Made by a program: the position numbers and the translations under genes. A DNA stretch of 22,184 nucleotides, from positions 1-22,184 of the forward strand of contig CALBDW010000057.1 of the NCBI GenBank assembly GCA_937927435.1, in the 5' to 3' direction. Below are positions 1 through 6,070 of this stretch, one piece after another; the first letter of the stretch is position 1; every line of letters starts with the position of its first letter. Origin of the DNA: an uncultured Bdellovibrionales bacterium. GTDB lineage: Bacteria > Bdellovibrionota > Bdellovibrionia > Bdellovibrionales > JAMPXM01. The notes below the pieces were generated by a model, which was given only the letters and a program-made list of their open reading frames with translations, did no database searches and was not told the DNA's origin.

Positions 1-681
1 TTTGATGTCTTTAAGGTAAGTGGATCTCGTCTTATGGCCGTCGTCGACTGCTTTGATAATGTTTTCGAGTGCTTTCTGGTATGCCTTTAGTACTGACTTG
101 AAAGTTTTTAATTCAGTTGTATCCAATTCGAGGTTTTGGGGGAATGAACCTCCTTGTTTCAGGCCAGTAAATAATTGATGTCCTAAAAGCTCGCGAACGA
201 CGGAAGGTGACTTCAAGCTTAAGATGGCAAAGTGCTCCTCAAAAGAACGACCGTCCATTTTCATGCCGCAGTTTTCGCAAATTTCTTTGAAGGCATGAAA
301 ATCCAAAAGTTCAAAATTCTTGTCTGATGATGCATCGGTGGCATAGGTGTAGCCTCGTCTGTTCAGCAGGCCCATAAAGAAGTCTTCGAGGGTCTGATTG
401 GGCGAGACTCGACGGTTAAGTTCGTCATGAGAGAAACGATAAACGTCTTTTACAATCACGCGCAAAAGACGCTTCGCCATAAACCGACGTTCGATATTAC
501 GTTTGTGATGTCGCTTCTGGCGACGGACGGTCATTGCGAACGTTTTGCTTTTTCGAGCAGATACTATAAAAGCCCGTCGATCCCAGTTGGTTATCTCTTC
601 GTTTTTGCTTCCGTGAAAAAGAACGACGCCTGTGTTTATCGCGCCAAAGTCAACGAAAACGGTGGAAACAAAATCCTGCAT
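1..681 (-). CDS. cas9: Type II-B-like Cas9 endonuclease, N-terminal 227 residues (runs off left edge)
   Basis: RNA-guided DNA endonuclease of a type II CRISPR system; only the N-terminal part is present, in frame to base 1. Seen: RuvC-I motif VDFGAINTGVV with Asp11 as expected catalytic residue, then an Arg/Lys-rich bridge helix (about 52-75, RRQKRHHKRNIERR followed by KRLLRVI), then GLLNRRGYTYATD (104-116). Francisella Cas9 has the same order: IDLGVKNTGV, RTARRHQRRGIDRK..KRLFKLI, FLFNRRGFSFITD. Near the window edge, DGHKTRSTYLKDI resembles its GGRHRSQYFQEI. The REC part between these blocks is about 100 residues shorter than I recall for the Francisella enzyme. Start chosen at ATG 681 because AAGGA (689-693) lies 7 nt upstream and it puts the RuvC Asp at position 11, as in Francisella. 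An upstream in-frame ATG at 735 has no ribosome binding site. The rest of the gene, other cas genes and the array would lie further left. The family call is firm, the II-B assignment likely. Confidence 0.88.
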   Translation of the reverse strand, partial: MQDFVSTVFVDFGAINTGVVLFHGSKNEEITNWDRRAFIVSARKSKTFAMTVRRQKRHHKRNIERRFMAKRLLRVIVKDVYRFSHDELNRRVSPNQTLEDFFMGLLNRRGYTYATDASSDKNFELLDFHAFKEICENCGMKMDGRSFEEHFAILSLKSPSVVRELLGHQLFTGLKQGGSFPQNLELDTTELKTFKSVLKAYQKALENIIKAVDDGHKTRSTYLKDIK

Positions 682-1047
682 ATCGCCATCCTTGGTAAAT
701 TGATAGAAATTGTTTATGTCAAATATGCTATTCATTAGTAGAAGGAAGGTGTAGTCGAGACGCGGATGCTCAAAGACAGAAACAGGACTAAAGTAATATT
801 GGTGAGAAAGACGGTCGGAATTTGTTATCTCCTCAATGGACGTGTCACTCAGGGCGATGTTTTGAGAAGGAGCCCGTTGGTGCGAGAATTCTTAAGAAGC
901 TCTTGGTGGGAAACTGAACTGAAGAATGTGCCTGCCTAAAAACTGGCTCACAATGGTGGGGATGAACCGTTAACTTTCAAAAAGTGACGCTATATCCGCT
1001 ATTTATCGCCATCACCACGGGAGTGAGCCAGTTGACGTCCAAAAACT
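682..1047. other. Non-coding region between cas9 and tRNA-Gln terminator
   Basis: About 365 bases upstream of cas9 with no convincing gene. The cas9 frame stays open upstream to about 892, but nothing Cas9-like precedes the chosen start. No CRISPR repeat-spacer pattern is visible. The main structure is the inverted repeat at 941-1033. The region should contain the cas9 promoter and could contain a tracrRNA, but neither can be placed without the array repeat. It is AT-rich compared with the window right of 1300. Confidence 0.5.
941..1033. repeat. 11-bp perfect inverted repeat enclosing ~71 bp
   Basis: AACTGGCTCAC at 941-951 and its exact reverse complement GTGAGCCAGTT at 1023-1033. A second pairing, TGGTG (954-958) with CACCA (1013-1017), lies just inside. 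As RNA this gives a long imperfect hairpin; as DNA it looks like a ~93-bp element with terminal inverted repeats. It ends 14 bases before the tRNA terminator. It could be a miniature element or insertion-sequence remnant, or part of a small RNA linked to cas9. The sequence does not decide. Confidence 0.6.
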
Positions 1048-1075
1048 AAAAAACCCGCCATAGGCGGGTTTTTAT
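1048..1075. terminator. Bidirectional Rho-independent terminator after tRNA-Gln
   Basis: Perfect stem AAACCCGCC (1051-1059), loop ATA, GGCGGGTTT (1063-1071), with an A-run on the left and a T-run on the right so it can act on both strands. On the minus strand it immediately follows the tRNA 3' end and would keep tRNA transcription out of the cas9 region. Confidence 0.9.
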
Positions 1076-1076
1076 T

Positions 1077-1151
1077 TGGATGGGGTGGCAGGATTCGAAC
1101 CTGCGAATGACAGAATCAAAATCTGTTGTCTTGCCACTTGACGACACCCCA
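1077..1151 (-). tRNA. tRNA-Gln (anticodon UUG)
   Basis: Cloverleaf read on the minus strand. Acceptor stem TGGGGTG pairs with CACCCCA. The anticodon stem ACAGA/TCTGT holds loop TTTTGAT with anticodon TTG. T arm contains GGTTCGAATCC. The 3' CCA is encoded (1077-1079) after a U discriminator (base 1080 on the plus strand is A), whereas the tRNA-Gln genes I know best have G73. The U1-A72 first pair is typical of tRNA-Gln. A terminator follows directly. Confidence 0.95.
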
Positions 1152-1317
1152 TCAAAGGGACCGTTTGAGTGGTCGAGAAAATTTTTGTAGATAAGTTGCG
1201 CTCCGTAGGCAAGGTCTTTTTATAGGCAACTGATATGGGGAATGGCGGTTTCGGGCGGAAGACGCCGGGAGCTGCCTAAGTTTTAGGAGAATTGGCCGAG
1301 TTTGGTCGGTTACGGGC

Positions 1318-1360
1318 AAAAAAATAGGTGCGGCAGCGATCTATGAAGCGCCGCCGCACC
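1318..1360 (-). terminator. Rho-independent terminator downstream of spoVG
   Basis: On the minus strand, GGTGCGGC-rich arms (1327-1338 and 1349-1360, 8 bp plus 3 bp around one mismatch) are followed by a run of seven T (1318-1325 region). It lies about 115 bases beyond the spoVG stop and is the only strong terminator between spoVG and the tRNA. The rest of 1152-1474 shows only a weak CTCGG/CCGAG hairpin near 1425 and no ORF. Confidence 0.8.
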
Positions 1361-1474
1361 GAGGCGAGATCCAAGGCTTTAAGAGCAGGGCCCATAACCG
1401 GTCCTTAAAACTTGCCCGCCGGACTCGGATAAACCGAGGGTCGGTACGAGGTTCAGGGCCGGTACGGTCATCCT

Positions 1475-1780
1475 TTAATCGTCGCCGGTTCGTCGTTGTC
1501 GAATCGCGTTCAGGCTTTCACCCATGGATCGAATTTCGGCTTCGTAAGCATCGAAGACCAGGCGTTCGATCTTGTCGCGAGTTTCCTGATTTAACGGATG
1601 CGCAATGTCTTTGAACTGGCCGTCTTTGCGCTTTTTGGAGGGCATAGCGACGAAGAGGCCGTTATTCCCCTCAATGATTTTGAGGTCTCTGATGACGAAG
1701 CATCCGTCAATCGTGATGCTGACGTAAGCCTTTAACCGGTCCTCATTTACCGGAAAGACTTTCACCTCTGTGATTTCCAT
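1475..1780 (-). CDS. spoVG: SpoVG family regulatory protein
   Basis: Small (101 residues) member of the SpoVG family, known in Firmicutes and spirochetes as a nucleic-acid-binding regulator, and also present in several deltaproteobacterial-type groups. Family features seen: N-terminal MEITEVKVFPV, then LKAYVSITIDGCFVIRDLKII, GNNGLFVAMPSKK and the conserved DIAHPLNQETRDKIE. The protein is full length and has an ideal AGGAGG ribosome binding site 7 bases before ATG. It appears monocistronic with its own terminator (1318-1360). Which RNA or DNA it binds here cannot be read from the sequence. Confidence 0.96.
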   Translation of the reverse strand: MEITEVKVFPVNEDRLKAYVSITIDGCFVIRDLKIIEGNNGLFVAMPSKKRKDGQFKDIAHPLNQETRDKIERLVFDAYEAEIRSMGESLNAIRQRRTGDD

Positions 1781-1800
1781 TTGGCTTCCTCCTCAGGTTG

Positions 1801-1853
1801 CCATTCATGGGTGAATCCACTGTGCCCCCGAATGGGACCCGCTTTCGAGCGGG
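1801..1853 (-). promoter_or_regulatory. Hairpins in the spoVG 5' leader
   Basis: Two inverted repeats lie just upstream of the spoVG ribosome binding site: CCATTC (1801-1806) with GAATGG (1830-1835), and CCCGCT (1838-1843) with AGCGGG (1848-1853) around a 4-base loop. They would form adjacent stems in the mRNA leader. No convincing -35/-10 pair was found in 1854-2005. A regulatory role is inference. Confidence 0.35.
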
Positions 1854-2005
1854 ACGGCTCAAAAGGTTGCACGGCTGCTGCTTAGACCAACGGCTGATCA
1901 GCGTATTAACTTTAGACCTTTATCGAGTTGGGGGTTGATTTTCCGCATAAATGCGAAAAGAAGCGCCTTCTTCGTGCCGAGATTGAATCGGAGTGAGACG
2001 GTTTA

Positions 2006-2033
2006 CGCGCCGGAGTGGGGGGGGGCCGGCGCG
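2006..2033. other. GC hairpin with G9 loop downstream of the HtrA gene
   Basis: Perfect 8-bp stem CGCGCCGG (2006-2013) and CCGGCGCG (2026-2033) with a 12-base loop containing nine consecutive G (2017-2025). It sits 14 bases past the HtrA stop. No T-run follows on the minus strand, so it is a poor intrinsic terminator; it may protect the mRNA 3' end or assist termination. Confidence 0.4.
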
Positions 2034-2046
2034 ACGGTTCGATGGC

Positions 2047-3558
2047 TTATCCGATTGTCACAATGATGATCATGTTTCCGCGCATGAGGCGGATGATGTT
2101 GCGGCCTTTTTTGAGCTTCCGGAGGACATCGGAGGCTCGTTTCACTTCAGAACGGTTTACGTCGAGGATGATATCGCCCGGATGGAAGCCGGCATAGGCT
2201 GCCGGGCTTCGGCTTTCGACTTCGGTGATGATGGGCTTCTTCGGTTCGCTGTCGAGGCCGAACTCGCGGGCGAGTTCCTCGCTCCAGTCGCTGACTTTGA
2301 ATCCGAGGTCAAACGGAGCTTTTTGACCGAAATATTTTTTGGTCTTTTGTGGGACGTTCCGCTTGTCTTCGGGGTTTTCCGCGATCGTGACAGAGAAAGT
2401 CTTTTCGCTTTTCCGGCCACGGTCATCGAAACGCCAAACTTTGATTTGCGCCTTCGAGCCGATTTGGAGGCCGGCGACGACGTTTTGAAGGTCGGCGGGG
2501 CCTGCGATCTTCTTTCCGTTCACGCTGACGATAATGTCGTAGGGTTGAATTCCGGCTTTGTCGGCGGGACCGTCGCGTAAAGTTTGCGAAACGATGGCAC
2601 CGGTCGGTTCTTCGAGACCGAGCTGCGCGGCGAGTGCTTCGTCCACGGAGGCGATGCCGACACCGATGTAGCCGCGTCGGATGTAATCGCCTTTTTCAAG
2701 AACGGCGATGACTTCTTTCACGTTATCGATCGGAATGGCGAAGCCGATGCCTTGCGCGCGGGCGTCGATCGCGGTGTTGACGCCGATGACGAGTCCTTGC
2801 GTGTTAACGAGCGGACCGCCGGAATTGCCGGGGTTAATACTTGCGTCGGTTTGCAGGAACGGGAAGCGGTTGAGCTCGCTGATCTCCCGTCCGATTGCGG
2901 AAATAATACCTTTCGTCATGGTGTGCGCGTGGCCGTACGGATTACCGAACGCGGCGACCCATTCGCCCACTTGCACGTCTTTACTCGTGCCGAGCCGGGC
3001 GTACGGAAGCTTTCTTTTCGCGTCGATCTTGATGAGTGCAATGTCGGTGCGCGTGTCGCGTCCGACGATTTCGGCTTCGTAGAACTTATCCGACGACGAA
3101 TCGAGCTGTACCTTGATGACGTCGGCTTGGTCGATTACGTGCGTGTTGGTGATGATGAGGCCGTCTTCACGGATGATGAATCCGGTTCCCAGCCCCGTTA
3201 TCGGGAGCGGGCGCATTTGCGGGTAGCCGCGGCCGCCCCAGAATTCCTCGAGGAATTCCTGTAGGGGATCACGATAGCGCCGACGGAGTTTCGGCGTTGA
3301 TGTCGTCGTGATACTGACGACCGTCGGGTTAATGAGTTTCGCAAGCTCGACGAAAAGATTTTTCGGAAGCGGATCGCCTAGTTTCTTCGGGTCGAGCGGA
3401 ATCCGCGCTTTGAGATCCTGTTCCGCTTTCTCGGGCGATTTGGGCGTCGGGATCGTCACTGTCGAGTTTTGCGACTTCGCTTCGTCAACGAAAGCGAGGT
3501 TGACGAGTAAACAAACAACCACGAACGGGACGGAAAAGAGCCGAATCGCGTTTTTCAT
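2047..3558 (-). CDS. degQ: Periplasmic HtrA/DegQ-type serine endoprotease
   Basis: Trypsin-fold protease/chaperone of the envelope stress system that degrades or refolds damaged periplasmic proteins as an oligomer. 503 residues: N-terminal signal segment (about 1-29, hydrophobic SVPFVVVCLLVNLAFV), protease domain about 70-280 and two PDZ domains (about 290-390 and 410-503). Catalytic triad seen: His140 in ITNTHVID, Asp172 in TRTDIALIKID, Ser246 in NPGNSGGPL. Length and two PDZ domains match DegP/DegQ. The sequence before the protease domain (30-110) is Pro/Lys- then Arg-rich and probably holds the LA loop. It is second in a minus-strand operon, 28 bases after the DUF1844 stop. DegP versus DegQ cannot be settled from the sequence, so the symbol is approximate. 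Confidence 0.96.
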   Translation of the reverse strand: MKNAIRLFSVPFVVVCLLVNLAFVDEAKSQNSTVTIPTPKSPEKAEQDLKARIPLDPKKLGDPLPKNLFVELAKLINPTVVSITTTSTPKLRRRYRDPLQEFLEEFWGGRGYPQMRPLPITGLGTGFIIREDGLIITNTHVIDQADVIKVQLDSSSDKFYEAEIVGRDTRTDIALIKIDAKRKLPYARLGTSKDVQVGEWVAAFGNPYGHAHTMTKGIISAIGREISELNRFPFLQTDASINPGNSGGPLVNTQGLVIGVNTAIDARAQGIGFAIPIDNVKEVIAVLEKGDYIRRGYIGVGIASVDEALAAQLGLEEPTGAIVSQTLRDGPADKAGIQPYDIIVSVNGKKIAGPADLQNVVAGLQIGSKAQIKVWRFDDRGRKSEKTFSVTIAENPEDKRNVPQKTKKYFGQKAPFDLGFKVSDWSEELAREFGLDSEPKKPIITEVESRSPAAYAGFHPGDIILDVNRSEVKRASDVLRKLKKGRNIIRLMRGNMIIIVTIG

Positions 3559-3586
3559 GCCTCAAACCACCTCAGTTCGACGGATA

Positions 3587-3871
3587 TTAACTTGCCGAAA
3601 CGTACTTCATCTGCAGGTCACTGATGATCGAGTTGATGAAGCGCTGTTCTTCGTCGGTCAAATTGCCCTTCGTCTTGTCTCTCAGCATGATCAGGAGATC
3701 GATGTTAAAGCGCGCGAGATTGAGATCCTTTTCGGTTTTACCGCTCATTGGGTTCGGCGCGAGGCCGAGGGCCATTGCCGCGGATGACCCGATCGAAAGA
3801 ACGAGAGTCGAAAACGAGGCCTCAAGTCCCTTTGGGTTGCTGGTGTTGGTTTTCGTGTCTGTTCCGGTCAC
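3587..3871 (-). CDS. DUF1844 family protein
   Basis: Small (94 residues) protein matching the uncharacterised DUF1844 family: a central FSTLVLSIGSSAAMALG helix, then PNPMSGKTEKDLNLARFNID and a C-terminal KTKGNLTDEEQRFINSI..DLQMKYV. Probably all-helical and soluble, with one amphipathic or hydrophobic helix (20-37). Start is GTG 3871 with AGGAG five bases upstream. It opens the operon with the HtrA protease under the promoter at 3908-3935, so a role in envelope stability is possible by association only. No function is established for the family. Confidence 0.9.
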   Translation of the reverse strand: MTGTDTKTNTSNPKGLEASFSTLVLSIGSSAAMALGLAPNPMSGKTEKDLNLARFNIDLLIMLRDKTKGNLTDEEQRFINSIISDLQMKYVSAS

Positions 3872-3907
3872 TGGCTCTCCTAGGTTCGTTTAAAGATACC
3901 GCTTGAA

Positions 3908-3935
3908 AATATAAGTCGCGCGGAAAGCCAGTCAA
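3908..3935 (-). promoter_or_regulatory. Sigma-70-like promoter for the DUF1844-htrA operon
   Basis: On the minus strand: -35 TTGACT (3935-3930, 5/6 match), 16-base spacer, -10 TATATT (3913-3908, 5/6 match). Predicted transcription start near 3901 leaves a leader of about 30 bases before GTG 3871. This is the best promoter match seen in the window. Confidence 0.65.
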
Positions 3936-3968
3936 GGAAGGGGAGTCGACGGGCAGATTGGCTCAGAT

Positions 3969-4931
3969 TTAGAGCGGAAAATGACCAACGAGCGTTTTCA
4001 CGCGGTTTGCAATCGAGGGCTGAACGGCGGCCCAAGAGCTCTCCGGGAGTCCCGCCAGAGGATCCACAATACAGAGACATGCTTCGGCGTAATTCACATT
4101 GGCGGGGATTGTTTTGTTGTATGCATCAAGTTTTACGAGAGTGCGGGCGAGCGTGGGGCCGCAATCGAAAATTTCAGCCGTGAGTTGGTCGACGGCCATG
4201 ATCGAATGGCGGTGAATGACAAGTCGCAAAAACAAAATGACAATGGGACGAATGCACCAGGTGACCGGGCCCGGGCAATTCCTTCGGGGTTCTCGCCCTA
4301 AGAAGAAACGCAGAAAGAAGCCCGCGTCCAGCGAGGCGGCCAAAGTGAGAACCATATCGGCGAGTGCTGCCGCCGCGGTGGCGAGCCTCAATTGGTTGGT
4401 ATGGAAGCGGACGAGTTGAAACGCGATCGCAGTTTCGAGTTCTTCGGGAGAGAGTTTTTCCAGGGCGGCTGTCGAAATATAAATGCGGAAGTTTCGCGAC
4501 ATGAAGCCGGAGGCGAGCACCATGGGTGTGTCACAAGCGAATCTTCTCAACTGCGGCATCGGAAAGCGCGAGTTCCGGCGGAGCTTCTGTACGAGGCGGC
4601 GTGTGGTCGTAAGACAGCCCCACGGGTCTTGGCCTTCGAAGTTCGGTCCTCGAAAGCGCCCGTCGAGCCGCCAAAGGTCGTAAAAAAGAATGAGGGCATT
4701 GAAGCCGAGCGTAAGGAGAAACCCGACCAAGAGCCCGAAGCGACCGCCGAGTTTCATTCCTCCCCACATCAGGACTATGGACGTGAAAATGAGAACGATC
4801 CAGACCTGCGATTGACGGAGACGATGTAGAGTGGGGCCGACTCTCAGACGTTCGCGCAGAACGCGAGCGAGCTCATGCTCGCCTTCGCGGGATGATTCGC
4901 TTCGTTTAGCGGATGGTTTCATCGTCCTCAT
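3969..4931 (-). CDS. Membrane protein related to M48 (HtpX-like) peptidases, zinc ligands lost
   Basis: 320 residues with transmembrane segments at about 43-58 and 64-85 and further hydrophobic stretches at 183-210 and 225-242, the layout of HtpX-like peptidases. The stretch IYISTAALEKLSPEELETAI (150-169) resembles the block before HExxH in M48 enzymes, where AHELAHI usually follows. Here the equivalent residues are AFQLVRF (170-176), so both His and the Glu are replaced. The later ligand block (ExxAD in active enzymes) reads IMAVDQ, keeping Asp248 but not the Glu. I infer an intact but catalytically dead homologue. Start ATG 4931 has only a weak ribosome binding site; ATG 4922 is an alternative. 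It is divergent from the moxR-bat cluster. Confidence 0.6.
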   Translation of the reverse strand: MRTMKPSAKRSESSREGEHELARVLRERLRVGPTLHRLRQSQVWIVLIFTSIVLMWGGMKLGGRFGLLVGFLLTLGFNALILFYDLWRLDGRFRGPNFEGQDPWGCLTTTRRLVQKLRRNSRFPMPQLRRFACDTPMVLASGFMSRNFRIYISTAALEKLSPEELETAIAFQLVRFHTNQLRLATAAAALADMVLTLAASLDAGFFLRFFLGREPRRNCPGPVTWCIRPIVILFLRLVIHRHSIMAVDQLTAEIFDCGPTLARTLVKLDAYNKTIPANVNYAEACLCIVDPLAGLPESSWAAVQPSIANRVKTLVGHFPL

Positions 4932-4993
4932 TGCGGCCCAGCAAGTTTTTGTGATTTCTCACGCATTCAATCGGTTTGCAGACCATTATTCCA

Positions 4994-5023
4994 TTGAAAA
5001 GCCGTCGTGGGACAAGGGAAAAT
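4994..5023 (+). promoter_or_regulatory. Possible sigma-70 promoter of the moxR-bat operon
   Basis: TTGAAA (4994-4999, 5/6), 18-base spacer, GAAAAT (5018-5023, 4/6). A start near 5030 would give a short leader ending at the GGGGAGG ribosome binding site (5042-5048). This agrees with translation starting at TTG 5054 rather than at the upstream in-frame TTG 4976. Confidence 0.4.
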
Positions 5024-5053
5024 AAAAACCCGATACCAACTGGGGAGGTCATC

Positions 5054-6070
5054 TTGGAACAGACCGTCGGAACAGGCGAAGTCGACATTCTTGCGCTTAA
5101 TGCTGCTATCAAGCAGGAGAGCCAGTTCGTCGAGAAAATGCTGAAAGAGGTCTCGAAGGTCGTCGTCGGCCAACAAGAGATGCTCGAAGGCATATTGATG
5201 GGGCTTTTGACCGGCGGACACGTTTTGCTGGAGGGCGTGCCGGGGCTCGCGAAAACCCTGACGGTTTCATCGATGGCGCAAGCGGTTTCGCTCGCATTTC
5301 AGCGGATCCAATTTACGCCGGATCTTCTTCCTTCGGACTTGATCGGTACGATGATCTTCAACCCCAAGACCGGTGAGTTCGCGCCGAAGAAAGGGCCGAT
5401 CTTTACGAACATCGTGCTTGCCGACGAGATCAACCGTGCGCCGGCGAAAGTGCAGTCCGCGTTGCTTGAGGCGATGGCCGAAAAGCAGGTCACGATCGGT
5501 GACACGACTTACAAGCTCGAAAACCCATTCCTTGTATTGGCGACGCAAAACCCGTTGGAGCAGGAAGGGACGTATCCGCTGCCGGAAGCGCAAATGGACC
5601 GCTTCATGTTCAAGATTCTGGTCGATTACCCGACCAAAGCGGAAGAGCTCGAGATCTTGAACCGCATGGGGCAAGACTCACGGCCCACGATTGAGCCTGT
5701 CATCACTCGGGAAGAATTGTTGCGTGCCCGCGCACGCGTGGACCAAATCTACGTCGACGGAAAACTGCGCAACTACATCGTCGAAATCGTGATGGCGACA
5801 CGCCAGCCGGCCAAGTACGGCTTGGGGCCGATCGAAAACCTCATCCGGGTCGGTGGCAGTCCGCGCGCTTCCATCTCATTGATTCGCGCGGCGAAGGCGC
5901 ACGCCTTCCTGCGCGGCCGCGGTTATGTGACGGCGGAAGACGTGAAGGCTATCGCCTACAATGTTCTGCGCCACCGTTTGATCCTCTCGTTCGAGGCTGA
6001 GGCGGAAGAGATCAAGAGCGATGAGATCGTGAAGGAAATTTTAGGGCATATCGAGGTGCCGTCGCTGTGA
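5054..6070 (+). CDS. moxR: MoxR family AAA+ ATPase
   Basis: AAA+ ATPase of the MoxR class, thought to act as a chaperone remodelling or activating von Willebrand factor A proteins encoded next to it. 338 residues from the chosen start. Seen: VVVGQQEMLEGILMGLLTGGH lead-in, Walker A GVPGLAKT (about 61-68), Walker B IVLADEINRAP (Asp124-Glu125), sensor-like LATQNPLEQEGTYPLPEAQMDRF, and a C-terminal lid ending DEIVKEILGHIEVPSL. Start is TTG 5054 because GGGGAGG lies 5 bases upstream and the product then has normal MoxR length; an in-frame TTG at 4976 lacks a ribosome binding site. First gene of the bat operon, overlapping the DUF58 gene by GTGA. Confidence 0.95.
   Translation: MEQTVGTGEVDILALNAAIKQESQFVEKMLKEVSKVVVGQQEMLEGILMGLLTGGHVLLEGVPGLAKTLTVSSMAQAVSLAFQRIQFTPDLLPSDLIGTMIFNPKTGEFAPKKGPIFTNIVLADEINRAPAKVQSALLEAMAEKQVTIGDTTYKLENPFLVLATQNPLEQEGTYPLPEAQMDRFMFKILVDYPTKAEELEILNRMGQDSRPTIEPVITREELLRARARVDQIYVDGKLRNYIVEIVMATRQPAKYGLGPIENLIRVGGSPRASISLIRAAKAHAFLRGRGYVTAEDVKAIAYNVLRHRLILSFEAEAEEIKSDEIVKEILGHIEVPSL

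Noticed and set aside
682..735. Longer Cas9 starting at ATG 735
   Set aside because: No ribosome binding site precedes it, the extra residues have no family counterpart, and ATG 681 has AAGGA at 7 bases and places the RuvC Asp at position 11.
427..738. 103-codon plus-strand ORF
   Set aside because: It lies antisense to the Cas9 N-terminus, which has recognisable family motifs on the minus strand; the plus-strand product resembles nothing and has no ribosome binding site.
682..1047. CRISPR array adjacent to cas9
   Set aside because: No direct repeats with regular spacing are present in this stretch; any array must lie outside the window.
2006..2033. Intrinsic terminator for the HtrA operon
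   Set aside because: The stem is strong but no T-run follows on the minus strand, so it was listed only as a hairpin.
1993..3264. Two long plus-strand ORFs (195 and 226 codons) opposite the HtrA gene
   Set aside because: The minus strand encodes an unmistakable HtrA protease with triad and PDZ domains; the opposite frames are by-products of its GC-rich codon use.
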